DNA from: Paraburkholderia aspalathi
Lineage (GTDB): Bacteria > Pseudomonadota > Gammaproteobacteria > Burkholderiales > Burkholderiaceae
Assembly: GCF_900116445.1 (NCBI RefSeq)
Contig: NZ_FPBH01000038.1
Span: 1-64,000 of the forward strand
Reading direction: 5' to 3'
DNA: 64,000 bases
Numbering within the stretch: the first letter of the stretch is position 1; every line of letters begins with the position of its first letter. Below the pieces are notes generated by a model. That model saw nothing but the letters and a program-made list of their open reading frames with translations. It had not been told where the DNA came from and made no database searches. Made by a program: the position numbers and the translations under genes. Positions 1 to 8,359 of this stretch are shown here, in pieces.

Positions 1-492
1 GTCGTAGACAACAGGAAGACAGGAAGCTGCGAAGGCGCGGCCTCACCAGTCGCTCGACAGACCGCCGGCTCACGCGTTTTTACACGGCCTCGGCCGAGAG
101 ATGTCGCTGATTTCCACAGCGGGCGAGAGGCGGGTGTTATTTGCATAAATATTTAAACTGGCTTAAATACTATGTTGCTCATCTCGAATAGTCCCATCTC
201 TTAAACTCAGTAGAGGGGGCGCCTCTGGAAGTAGTAAGGCAAATTTCATCGATGGCTTGGCCAGGGTATCTATGGGTGGCCGAGATCTCATCTTCGAGAC
301 GGATTGCGGAAATCAAAACAATCAGCATGATAAGCGCTGACGTCTCTAACTCACTGGCATTGGTTTATGACGCCACTTTGCTTGCGTACGAATCTCCTGA
401 TAGCGGTGGCATGAAAATAGTGCCAAGCGCGGGCTTACCAGCCAAGCTGGACCGTGTCGCTACACTTTCCATCTACGGAAAAGGAGAAAGCA
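1..492. other. left-end stretch without a convincing gene
   Basis: Mixed composition, with an AT-rich patch around 130-200. A short open frame at 252-521 has no ribosome binding site and no recognisable domain, so I do not call it. The AT-rich patch could hold a promoter for the small gene starting at 493; that is inference only. Confidence 0.5.
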
Positions 493-702
493 ATGAATTC
501 AAAGCTAGAAAAATCGGATAAAGGCGCTGGTTCGAAGCTGAGCGTGGGTACGAGCTTAGGCTTTTCAATCCTTATTGATCTTGCCGAAATCAGTCGAGTA
601 TGCGAGAAGCAAGATAGCGACGAGCAGGCTGAGCTTCGCAAGAAGGGGGCTCATCTACAGAAACTGGGCTACAACGTTCGGCCACGTTCGACTATTCGGT
701 GA
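493..702 (+). CDS. small hypothetical protein (69 aa)
   Basis: I chose the ATG at 493 because AAGGAGAAAG lies just upstream, a near-ideal ribosome binding site. The product is 69 residues, charged and Ser/Lys-rich at the N-terminus, with no membrane segment and no family I recognise. The segment LSVGTSLGFSILIDLAEIS is the only hydrophobic stretch. It stands directly before a reading frame broken by stop codons (774-1178), so it may itself be the surviving head of a decayed gene. Support is the start context and open length only. Confidence 0.4.
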   Translation: MNSKLEKSDKGAGSKLSVGTSLGFSILIDLAEISRVCEKQDSDEQAELRKKGAHLQKLGYNVRPRSTIR

Positions 703-773
703 GGCGGGTAGCTTCGGCCTAGGCCGCTTTCAGGCAGATGATTGCACCCTGCTTAAGATGCTGCTGCAGGTAG

Positions 774-1178
774 GGACGCTTCAGATTTACTGGCTGGCTC
801 GATGCGAGCGACCCGGAAGTCTGGAAAACTATCGACGCTTGGAAGAAGGGCAGCAAAGCAGGCTTTGCTCTTGTTCAGGAGCGAAATGCTGCTTTCTTTC
901 CATGGGAAATTGAAGGTCCGCAGAACGGCGTGGAGTAATTCCGCGGCGAGTGCGGTAAGGAGAAGGCGTGGGAGTTCATGCAGGCATCTGTGAGGTTGAT
1001 TGAAAGCGGTATCGTCCAACGTACCGCGACAACCGGTATCCCGGGCGTTCGTCTTGAGCACGTTTTGGTTAATATCCTCATGACTGACCGGCTGGCCAAG
1101 GTCGCGAAGAAGCAGTCCCTGGAACACCTTGCCCGTCTACCGAAGTTTTCACGGCCGGCTGACGTGACTGTTCATTGA
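774..1178 (+). pseudogene. remnant of an unidentified gene, interrupted by an in-frame stop
   Basis: One reading frame runs from 774 to 1178 and is broken by TAA at 936-938. Both halves read like natural protein: the first contains GWLDASDPEVWKTIDAW and ends FFPWEIEGPQNGVE, the second starts FRGECGKEKAWEF and ends SLEHLARLPKF. Further in-frame stops lie upstream at 771-773 and 720-722, so no start is left in this frame. An ATG at 978 could in principle start a 66-codon fragment. I do not recognise the family. The likeliest reading is a decayed accessory gene. Confidence 0.5.
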
Positions 1179-1251
1179 CAGTCGTCAGTGAGTGAGGCGT
1201 TAGGTCAGCTCTGCTGGGTATTGGTCGGCGTCAGCGCTAGCATAACCGCGA

Positions 1252-1833
1252 TCACGTCGCCTCATCCTTTCCGTCGATTTGGCCTGCCGTCGCATCGTAG
1301 AGGCGGCCTTCTTCCGAGGTTGCTGCGAGGTCCTCCAGCGCCTTGCGACTTTTGGCTTGTCGCTCGCTGCGATAGGCTTCTACTGCGGCAGCCGGAATTC
1401 GGCGTTGCCCGCCCTCCGTTTTCTCGATCGCACCAAGCTTGCCAGAATCCGCTAGCTTGACGACGTAGGGGCGAGACACATTGAGAATCTGCGCAACGTT
1501 CTCGGTGGACAACATCCGGTCCTCCGTGAGGGAGGGTCTCGCTGCGTCAAAAATCTGCGTTGAGATATTGCTGGCGCTGAGGAGCAACAACAGTGCTGCA
1601 CGCGCGCCTCTGGCCGAAACGGCATGCTCGCGCCGCCCCGCAAAGACGGCGTCGTCAAGCGCGACCTTCAGCATGTCGTGCAGCTGGAAGTGGTCGGGCT
1701 TCACACCAGGATTAGCATCCGTGAATTCGTTGAGTTTTTCAGCGAGCACCCGCGCCATTCCGTCGAGGGCCGATTGGTACAGCCCCTCGACGGCTTTGGG
1801 CTCAAACAGGTGGAACGCGGGATCGGGAAGCAT
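1252..1833 (-). CDS. excisionase-family helix-turn-helix protein (possible antitoxin)
   Basis: The product is 193 residues from the internal ATG at 1833, beginning MLPDPAFHLF. A GTG at 1944 would add 37 residues of unlikely, Cys/Arg-rich sequence. The central part (about residues 105-155) has the MerR/excisionase-type fold signature: a TENVAQILNVSRPYVVKL helix-turn-helix, then a GKLGAIEKTEGGQRRIPAAAV wing. The first 100 residues are helical and unidentified. Proteins of this build often precede a PIN-domain toxin as the antitoxin, but the 70 bases after the stop contain only a 12-codon open frame and no PIN domain. It is therefore either an orphan antitoxin whose toxin was lost, or a DNA-binding regulator. 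Confidence 0.65.
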   Translation of the reverse strand: MLPDPAFHLFEPKAVEGLYQSALDGMARVLAEKLNEFTDANPGVKPDHFQLHDMLKVALDDAVFAGRREHAVSARGARAALLLLLSASNISTQIFDAARPSLTEDRMLSTENVAQILNVSRPYVVKLADSGKLGAIEKTEGGQRRIPAAAVEAYRSERQAKSRKALEDLAATSEEGRLYDATAGQIDGKDEAT

Positions 1834-2055
1834 GATTTTTCGCCAAAGCTTCGAGGTGTTCCGCCGATTGTGACACAAAGCGAATAACTCGAAAAATTCG
1901 AACCGGCACTGCGCACACACTGGTCTTCTAATCGTGCGTCTCACTCAGGAGCGAAGACTTTCCTAAGTCCGTATGTTGGCTTGACAGAACGGCGGCCTCG
2001 GAGGAATATTTAAGTAAACACTGAAGAGGTGTGTCATTCCTGCCGTTATCCCAGA

Positions 2056-2673
2056 TCAGATGACAGGCGGGCCTGTAGCCGACGCTGTTGCTGGGGTTTC
2101 AGTCTTGTAAAAGCTCGAATGGAGAAAACGGTTGTGTGAACGGTGGATGTTGGAGCGGCGACGACGTGTTCCGACGAAACCGGCTATGGCGTTCGCGTTG
2201 TCGATCTGGAGGTCGTGTTGCAATGCCAGCATGACAAAGCCGAATACGACGATGAACACAGTGATCAGCGCCCGCACACTCCCTTCGGGAGCACCGAGTG
2301 GCAGCCGCATCAGGTATCTGCGCCACCGGTCCGATTTGTCCTTCGCGGCCTCCATCCAGAAAATGGCGCGTATCAGATACGCAAGCCACAAAACGATAGC
2401 GATGCTAACTATCCCGAACGCAATGGAACCCACCACTATCAACGTGACAACAGACTTGTGGACGTCGGCGACCTGTGCGGATGCTGCTGGGGCGGCCGCG
2501 GACGAGGCAGCTAGAGCAGATGCTGACGCCGCCGACGCGTATTGCGCCGCCGAGGCCGCTGCGGCCGCCGCCGCGATGGTGGCATCCTGAGCATAGACTT
2601 CGCCCGACACACCGAACGCGACGAGAGCCATCAGAACCAGCGATACGAGATTCAAACTCCGGCACTGGGTCAT
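2056..2673 (-). CDS. Ala-rich membrane protein with signal peptide, unknown function
   Basis: The start at 2673 has GGAG nine bases upstream. The 205-residue product opens with a secretion signal ending near VYAQDA (about residues 8-30). A low-complexity Ala/Ser region follows (about 32-67), then a membrane segment around VVTLIVVGSIAFGIVSIAIVL, a basic loop (KDKSDRWRRYL), and a second membrane segment around ALITVFIVVFGFVMLAL. After AIAGFVGT the sequence becomes Arg/His/Ser-rich and loses hydrophobic character, which could mark a diverged or frame-shifted tail. I know no function; a small inner-membrane protein is the safest description. Confidence 0.6.
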   Translation of the reverse strand: MTQCRSLNLVSLVLMALVAFGVSGEVYAQDATIAAAAAAASAAQYASAASASALAASSAAAPAASAQVADVHKSVVTLIVVGSIAFGIVSIAIVLWLAYLIRAIFWMEAAKDKSDRWRRYLMRLPLGAPEGSVRALITVFIVVFGFVMLALQHDLQIDNANAIAGFVGTRRRRSNIHRSHNRFLHSSFYKTETPATASATGPPVI

Positions 2674-3304
2674 GAAGTCGATCTCCACACTATGGTCCTC
2701 GGGGCCTCGCATGACTCATCAGAACACTCGAACCTCTCAGCGAATGATCTTCCTACGAGGCATCTGTTGTGGACTCAAAGGTAGGACATTCATAAGCGCA
2801 GACAGAGCCGTTGATCGACTTTATGTTCGGTAGCACACAAAGATTCCTTGCGCTTCGCGCGACGCGTACTAAAAGTTCGCATTTCTGTGATAAACGTGCG
2901 AGGAGCGTACAGAGTCTGCGGGATTCGGATGCAGCTCAGACGCCACCGAGAATATAGGCGGAGCCAATGTGCAGGACGAGAACAAACCAGTAGCGATGTT
3001 TTCGTTGGCTGTCCGGAGGGTTTCAAAAGAGGAGCAGTCGTCCAGATGACGGATTCACGGAGTGGGACGAGCTACAACAAATGGCCGATCTCTGACCGAC
3101 GGCAATCGGCGGCAATCGACCCATCCCGGTCAGATGACCTTCTCCGAAGCGGTCAGTCAGCTGGAATCCAGTTTTTGCGAACCGGACTGCGCATGAGCGG
3201 CCGTTGGCGACTTCACCCAATCGGCCAACTCCAGCCGTTCACAAACGTGGAGCAATGTCACTCAAACGTCGGCTCCAGTTGGAAAACGGACGCTCACCTG
3301 TTAC
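2674..3304. other. intergenic stretch, no gene supported
   Basis: Long open frames exist on the plus strand (2848-3645), but they have no start context, read as Arg-rich low-likelihood protein and overlap the 3' end of the SIR2 gene on the other strand. I see no terminator with a T tract and no recognisable operator. Confidence 0.5.
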
Positions 3305-5032
3305 TTAGAAAGGCAGCTTCCACTGCTCTTGTACTTCGGCGAACCTTGGTGGCTGCTTCAACCCTGCCATCACACAGAGGTCGCTTTGTAGCGTTCGCGC
3401 CTCATAGTCCGCGCGCCATAGACTTATCAGCGAATCTCGTAACTCACGATCGAACAGAAAACGACCAGGCGGGGCCCAGAACCAGCCCTTCTCCGCGGAG
3501 TTCATACGCTCTGCGTATCCGAACGCTAACGCCATCTCCAAACGCGCGAGGGCGTCATCGAAGGCACGCGATCCACGCAGTACGTGCTTCGATACTGATC
3601 GTAATGTGTTGGCAATCAGTTCTGATCCCGGCAGGCGCTTGTTAGCGTAGTCCGTCAAGAGCTTGAAGCGATCAGCTCCCCCGTCGGTAATCACTGACGC
3701 AATATTCAACGCGTCGCCTAGCGCGAACTTCCCTATACCGAAGTCCGCGATCTTTCTGGCGAGTTCCCCAATCAGTGGAAGGTGACCTCCCACTAGGGCG
3801 CCAAAACAGAAGGCGTAGAAGACCAACGACGCCGGAAACGAGCGCAGATCAACTAAGGCTGTAACTCCCGAAAAGCCGTGTCGACGCTCAGCCAGTTCCG
3901 CAATAAACGCTTGCCACAGTTGTGCCTGCCGCCCATTGCTCCACATCCCCGCCGTAAAGGCCAACGGTAGTAGAGGCTCCGTGGCGGCACTGTATTGAGC
4001 AGCTTGTCTTGCAAACTCCTTTGGGTCCCAAGAGGCAACTGAAAAGTTCAGGCCGTTAAGCCGATCCAGCGCGCGACCAAACTCGCCAGTGAGCAAGTCG
4101 TGAAGCCGAATCTGATGACGCTCCTCAGGCAGATACTCCTTCAGCATGGCAACCGCGATGTCGGTAGAGAGTGGATGGGGTCGCCGCAACGCTTCAATTG
4201 CTTGAATTCGCTGCTCAAGCATGTCGAAGAATCCGTCCGCACCATCTATCTGCACGGCGCGCGCGCCACGCCGTTCGATAAGCGCTCGAGCGGCCGATGC
4301 CGGCGCACCCCGTGACGCCCAATACGTGGGGAAACGCCGAGTCGGCGCGCGGTCGATTGCGGCTTTTAATGCCACGTCCCACTCACCAGACCATCCGCAT
4401 ATGATCAGGCCAAACTGATCGAATATTTGATCAAGAAGGTCGTTAATGGCCGGCTCGTAGTCAGAAAGTTCGACTAAAGTATTTCGGATGCGAGTATCCA
4501 AGTAGTCGCCGTGAAGCTTAACGATGGTCGGACCGGCATGTACGAGAGGAAGTGCGCCAGCAACGTGATCCGCGGAAGCGATTACGGTAACGTTGACACC
4601 GATCTCCGCGAGAGCCTGTTCGAGTAACGGGTCGAAGTTTGTGGTCAATACTACGCGCACGTAGCCTTTGGCCATGAGGTTCGCAATTGCTCGGTGGGCG
4701 GCCGTTGGAAGCTTTTCACCGCGCGCCCTTTCCTCATCACTGGGTTCAATGTACGGCCGGACGACCTGCTGCCGCAGCGTCTGCGTCGTAGCTAGGACGT
4801 CAAGAAGCTCCGAGTAGTCGGGTGCTTTGCCGAAGGCCGACGCGTACCAAGCGGCCGGATCAGCGCCCGCATCGTCGCCTCTCAGAGCTGCGACGCGCCG
4901 GACCAGATCCAACGTGATGTCCCACCCAGTGGGTATTTTTGCAGAGCGTGACACCCCCGAGCCCAGCAACAGCGCAAACATGCCTTTGCCAGCTTGCATT
5001 TCGAACGCAATTGAGCTCACGGGATCGAGCAT
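3305..5032 (-). CDS. SIR2-like domain protein (candidate NADase-type defence protein)
   Basis: I chose the ATG at 5032 because GGAGAGG lies directly upstream; an earlier start at 5086 lacks one. The product is 575 residues. The SIR2-type Rossmann domain fills about residues 15-240, with GSGVSRSAKIPTGWDI (24-39) for NAD binding, TTNFD (130-134, with the key Asn), KLHGD (172-176, with the key His) and GWSGEWD (213-219). Residues 240-575 are Ala/Leu-rich and helical with no domain I recognise. In known prophage and defence systems (DSR proteins, Thoeris ThsA, SIR2-pAgo) such domains cleave NAD+ after a trigger, with the appended domain sensing it. Role here is inferred from domain and accessory context. 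It stands alone, with no obvious partner in the same transcript. Confidence 0.75.
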   Translation of the reverse strand: MLDPVSSIAFEMQAGKGMFALLLGSGVSRSAKIPTGWDITLDLVRRVAALRGDDAGADPAAWYASAFGKAPDYSELLDVLATTQTLRQQVVRPYIEPSDEERARGEKLPTAAHRAIANLMAKGYVRVVLTTNFDPLLEQALAEIGVNVTVIASADHVAGALPLVHAGPTIVKLHGDYLDTRIRNTLVELSDYEPAINDLLDQIFDQFGLIICGWSGEWDVALKAAIDRAPTRRFPTYWASRGAPASAARALIERRGARAVQIDGADGFFDMLEQRIQAIEALRRPHPLSTDIAVAMLKEYLPEERHQIRLHDLLTGEFGRALDRLNGLNFSVASWDPKEFARQAAQYSAATEPLLPLAFTAGMWSNGRQAQLWQAFIAELAERRHGFSGVTALVDLRSFPASLVFYAFCFGALVGGHLPLIGELARKIADFGIGKFALGDALNIASVITDGGADRFKLLTDYANKRLPGSELIANTLRSVSKHVLRGSRAFDDALARLEMALAFGYAERMNSAEKGWFWAPPGRFLFDRELRDSLISLWRADYEARTLQSDLCVMAGLKQPPRFAEVQEQWKLPF

Positions 5033-5445
5033 GTACCTCTCCAGATTGTGGTTGTTTGGTTGGTCACTGCTCGCCCCGCGTACCACGTTGACGGTCGCAG
5101 AGCAATTACGGACGCCGCAGTCGTCAGAATTTTGCGTGAATTCAAGCCGCCATCGGCGTTGGGCCGGTCAAAAAAACAGGCACTCCTCACGCGTTCAACG
5201 CTCGGCCGCGCGTGCAGCCGCTTTGGAATTTTATCGCGACCGTCGCCTTTCGGTCGCGTTGAGGGCTGCCACCGGCAATTTGCTCGTCGGAAACCGGCCA
5301 TTTAGCGGGAGGGGCCGAGACGTTGGCTATTCAAATTGGAGGGCGACCTCGACCGTCGGCTTATGGCCGATTTTTGTCGGATGAGCGAGCGCGAGCCGGG
5401 ACACGGAACAGTCGGCTGAGGGTGTAAGAGGGGAGGTTTCGTGTG
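5033..5445. other. intergenic stretch with a perfect hairpin
   Basis: No gene is supported. A perfect 8 bp stem, CGCGACCG / CGGTCGCG, lies at 5235-5258 with an 8-base loop. A weaker stem TCGGC / GCCGA followed by five T lies at 5356-5375 on the plus strand. The first hairpin sits between the small ORFs (5446-5769) and the SIR2 gene, all on the minus strand, and could end the small-ORF transcript, although no U tract follows it. Confidence 0.4.
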
Positions 5446-5580
5446 CTACGGATTTGTTACAGCAAGGGTACCCACCCGTTCTATGGTCGAACCGGCGCGG
5501 GAGCCAGGGGTAGAAACTTTTTCGAGCAAATCTGCAGCATTGTCTGTTAGAGATTCGAATAATTCGATTGGATTAGCCAT
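5446..5580 (-). CDS. micro-ORF, 44 aa, unknown
   Basis: The ATG at 5580 is preceded by AAGGAGAGCAACCC, a strong ribosome binding site at good spacing. The peptide starts MANPIELFESLTDNAADLLE and continues KVSTPGSRAGSTIERVGTLA before a short tail and TAG. The first 22 residues form an acidic amphipathic helix and the rest is polar and flexible. It has no Cys and no signal peptide. It lies 99 bases downstream of a second micro-ORF on the same strand, so the two are probably co-transcribed. I do not know the family; a small toxin, bacteriocin-like peptide or regulator are all possible. Confidence 0.5.
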   Translation of the reverse strand: MANPIELFESLTDNAADLLEKVSTPGSRAGSTIERVGTLAVTNP

Positions 5581-5679
5581 GGGTTGCTCTCCTTATAAGC
5601 ATTTGCATTTTCCGGCCAAGGCAACAGTCGCCCCGGCAGGTGGTTACGGGAAGGACAGGAATCAGACAAGAAAAGATTT

Positions 5680-5769
5680 TCAACTGGCTTCCTTGACTGC
5701 CTCAACGACCTTCTCGGCTACAACCGTAACAACTGCGACAATAATGGTCTTCAGTAAATCGGGCCACAT
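5680..5769 (-). CDS. micro-ORF, 29 aa hydrophobic amphipathic peptide
   Basis: The ATG at 5769 follows AAGGAGAATCACC, a strong ribosome binding site. The peptide begins MWPDLLKTIIVAVVTVVAEK and ends VVEAVKEAS. It is one continuous helix with a Val/Ile-rich core flanked by Lys/Glu, of the size and character of short membrane-active peptides (type I toxins, leaderless bacteriocins, phenol-soluble modulins). That comparison rests on physical character, not homology. It precedes the 44-codon ORF on the same strand and is divergent from the truncated gene at 5972. Confidence 0.5.
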   Translation of the reverse strand: MWPDLLKTIIVAVVTVVAEKVVEAVKEAS

Positions 5770-5971
5770 GGTGATTCTCCTTGAATCGCGTGTAGATAAG
5801 TTGGCACCTCGCGCCGTCGCCCGACGGACGCCTGGATTGGAATATAGGGATATGGGCAGAACGACGCAACGACTGTGCACCGGAGCTGCACTGGTGCAAT
5901 TTTCGGTGCGATTGAGCAACCTGCATTGTTCGATGTACGATGGGAACTCGCGCACGGGTGGAAATCAGTTA

Positions 5972-6514
5972 ATGATGGGAAAAATCACATCACAACGTAA
6001 ATCGAAGGGATTTCCATCTACGGAAGAACTGTCTCGCACACTCGTCGGTCAATATGCCGACGAGTTCGGCGAGATGAGTTCGCGCTCTCTCAGCGCCAAA
6101 ATCGCAGACCTTGACAAAGGTAGGTCGATATGGTGGATAAATAGGCCGCAGAAATTAAAGCTTCTCATTGCATTTCTAGAATTGGACCCAGAGGAGTTGG
6201 ACATTGGGGGCAAATCGGGGCGCCATATCATCGATTTTCCAATGTTTCCAAACCTCACGCCGCTGGATTTGCGACGGGAGGATGCTTGCATGGCGCCTTT
6301 ATGCCGATCCGTGACACCTTTGCCTCGCGTCGTCGAATCATGCTCCAGACCAACGACGACCGACGAGGTACATCAGCTTCGGCCGTGTCGCCTGCGCGTA
6401 CAATCTTCTTCACTATTTCGATGGCCTCGTGCTCGTTTGGGCATCGTAGTAGAAGCGCACGAACTGGATAGCTTACGCCGGCCCAGATGCGTTCCACGGT
6501 CCTCATTTCCGTGA
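5972..6514 (+). pseudogene. N-terminal fragment of a larger gene, cut by a duplicated segment
   Basis: From tandem ATG codons at 5972 and 5975 the frame encodes about 110 residues of convincing protein: helical sequence with LSAKIADLDKGRSIWWINRP, then KLKLLIAFLELDPEELDIGG, and finally FPMFPNLTPLDLRREDAC. Near 6317 the DNA changes into the antisense of the duplicated segment seen again at 9272. From there the frame is only a shadow and ends at 6514. The PLDLRxxxxC ending resembles, from memory, the N-terminal module of large multidomain proteins in accessory regions; this was not checked. The body of the gene is missing. Confidence 0.5.
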
Positions 6515-6630
6515 GAAACCCCTACACATCGGCAAAGTAATCCGACACCTCACCTGCGCTGAGTATCGACGCTGCGACCTCCGGTATGTCCATCTCAAGC
6601 CAATCCCCGACGATGCTCGGGTAGGTCTGC
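6317..6630. repeat. diverged direct repeat, copy 1
   Basis: This segment matches 9272-9597 in the same orientation, both starting CCTTTGCCTCGCGTCGTCG and ending near the shared CTCGGGTAGG, with scattered substitutions and small indels. It encodes the C-terminal part of the 6522-7259 protein family on the minus strand. Duplication followed by decay explains it; no flanking terminal repeats or transposase are visible. Confidence 0.75.
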
Positions 6631-7259
6631 TCCCAGAACTCCGGGTGCGCGCCATCATCGAACAGAATCAGTTCGCGGCGGGCATGCAACATGGCTTTCA
6701 CCATGTATGACGGCGTTTGCGCCACATCGTAGTCCGGCATGTGAGCTTCTAACTCGCTTTCGATGGCATATGAGTGAACGACGGCGGGAAGACGTTCGCG
6801 CACCGATTCCCGGGATAACGTGCGCTGCGGCCGCCTTGGAATAGCCCGAATGACACGTTCAAATAACGCTCGCTGTGGAGTTTCCGCAACGCAGATTGAA
6901 CCATGTTCCAGTGCGCACAGCATATCCTCAGCGGTCACGTGGCCATCGTCCGGCCAGGCCATCGAGTCTTCCGCACAGGCATCGAGGTATGCCTGATAAC
7001 GAAGCTCCTCTGCCGACGGCCGTAATGTGCCGTATAGCGCAAGGCAGCGACGAAAGTCACCGAATTGCCCTGCATCACGGAGCGCCGTCGCAAGAGAAGG
7101 ATTGAGCCGCGCGATTGCCCAAATGACGACTTCAGCCACAAAAATAAATTGGCTGCTTGCGGCGGACTGTTCCATTTTTCCGATGAGTCGGAAAGCATAA
7201 GAGAGGGCTTGCTCGACGGTAGCGCCAGCGTTGTGGCGTGAAGCAGGGTATTTATTCAT
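6522..7259 (-). CDS. unknown protein, 245 aa, shortened by a stop codon
   Basis: The protein is helical, acidic and soluble, with no recognised domain. It begins MNKYPASRHNAGATVEQAL and ends EVSDYFADV. Its C-terminus is cut. After the TAG the same frame continues as GFLTEMRTVERIWAGVSYPV and on through LLLRCPNEHEAIEIV. The partial copy at 9300-9590 reads DYFANEWGFLTE across this point, so TGG (Trp) in one copy is TAG here. The ancestral protein was therefore about 70-80 residues longer. It is one of four minus-strand genes of unknown function spanning 6.5-11.1 kb. Whether the shortened form works is unknown. Confidence 0.55.
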   Translation of the reverse strand: MNKYPASRHNAGATVEQALSYAFRLIGKMEQSAASSQFIFVAEVVIWAIARLNPSLATALRDAGQFGDFRRCLALYGTLRPSAEELRYQAYLDACAEDSMAWPDDGHVTAEDMLCALEHGSICVAETPQRALFERVIRAIPRRPQRTLSRESVRERLPAVVHSYAIESELEAHMPDYDVAQTPSYMVKAMLHARRELILFDDGAHPEFWEQTYPSIVGDWLEMDIPEVAASILSAGEVSDYFADV

Positions 7260-7480
7260 TTGGGTCAGGTATGGCCTACGTTGCGGTACACGGTGTAGCG
7301 GACGTTTTTAGCCATCTCGGTACTGATGTGTCTTGAGCACGCATTCACGCCATCCGGGTGCTCTGTGAGAACACCAGCATGACAAAGATGACACGCGAGC
7401 GCGACCGGCCGCACGACGAGGCGGCGCGTCAGGCGCTAACATTGCTGTGGTAAGCCTCGGCCGCCATGCCGTGTCATTGA

Positions 7481-8119
7481 TTATCCCTCGTCGTTATCAA
7501 CGTCGAAGGGGCGGTCGAAAATGAATGCATGGCTGGTTACCATGGCGTCTCGCATCGACTCAGTCATAAAGGGGCGGCCTTCCTTGGCTGCAAGCTGTGC
7601 CTCTACCAGTTCAAGCGCGGCATCTGGTCCCTTTTCCTTGTCTGCAAGCACATCTTTAGCGAGTTCGATTTCGCCTCGGGAGGTAAGTTGCAGAACCAAA
7701 TATTCAAGAGGATTCGCGAAGACGGCTTGCCGTGCGTCGACAGGCGCTGCGAGCAAGATTTCTGCGTTCAGCTCGTCTCTATGACGGAGCTCAAGCATAA
7801 AATCAATCCGATCGACGAGAATCTTGAACGCATTTCTTTTAACGAAAGATAGAGCGCCTTTAAAGCCTGGAGCATACTCTTCGAGTGCGCGCAAAATGGT
7901 TGCGCGGTCCAGCGCGCGCCAGAATAGGGGTTGCGGCTTGTACGACGCCTCAAGCGCAAGCTGCACCAGACGAGGATTGATGAAGTGAGCGGGAATTTCG
8001 CAAAGCGTCAGGTATGAAATTACGCCGCTGATTGCGGATTGTTGAATTTCAGCCAGATTGTTCTGGTTTCTATGTTTCATAAGGGTAGTTGTTTTGCTTG
8101 GCCTGTCCATACATGCCAT
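7481..8119 (-). CDS. unknown helical protein, 212 aa
   Basis: The first ATG at 8119 gives 212 residues; ATGs at 8110 and 8080 are alternatives, and none has a strong ribosome binding site (AAGG lies just before 8119). The sequence is predicted almost wholly helical: an HFINPRLVQLALEAS region, then LFWRALDRATILRALEEYAP, ending in an acidic tail FDVDNDEG. It has no signal peptide or membrane segment. I do not recognise the family. It shares orientation with neighbours at 6522 and 8360, but the gaps of about 220-240 bp argue against a tight operon. Confidence 0.55.
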   Translation of the reverse strand: MACMDRPSKTTTLMKHRNQNNLAEIQQSAISGVISYLTLCEIPAHFINPRLVQLALEASYKPQPLFWRALDRATILRALEEYAPGFKGALSFVKRNAFKILVDRIDFMLELRHRDELNAEILLAAPVDARQAVFANPLEYLVLQLTSRGEIELAKDVLADKEKGPDAALELVEAQLAAKEGRPFMTESMRDAMVTSHAFIFDRPFDVDNDEG

Positions 8120-8359
8120 GCCTTAGTGTTAGAGGTTACGGCTCGCGACGGCGGGATACGAAGTACACGACCGGGAAGTGCTTGCCGAGAGGCGGTTTTT
8201 CGGGCTTTCTCATCGCGAGAGGTGAAAGGTTGGCCGACGCATCCGTTTTTTTGGGATAGAAGAAGCTTCTTTGATTTGCATAGGAACGAACCGAGAAGTC
8301 TCCTCGTTCTGCCATTGTTGCTTCCGATAACTCCGGTGTCCTTGCGCCGTCTCATGCGG

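Noticed and set aside
2848..3645. 265-codon open frame on the plus strand
   Set aside because: No ribosome binding site, Arg/Ser-rich improbable protein, and its 3' third is antisense to the SIR2 gene.
5441..5971. 5' extension of the truncated module frame as one 357-residue protein
   Set aside because: The first 177 codons are antisense to the two micro-ORFs and lack start signals; only 5972-6316 reads as natural protein.
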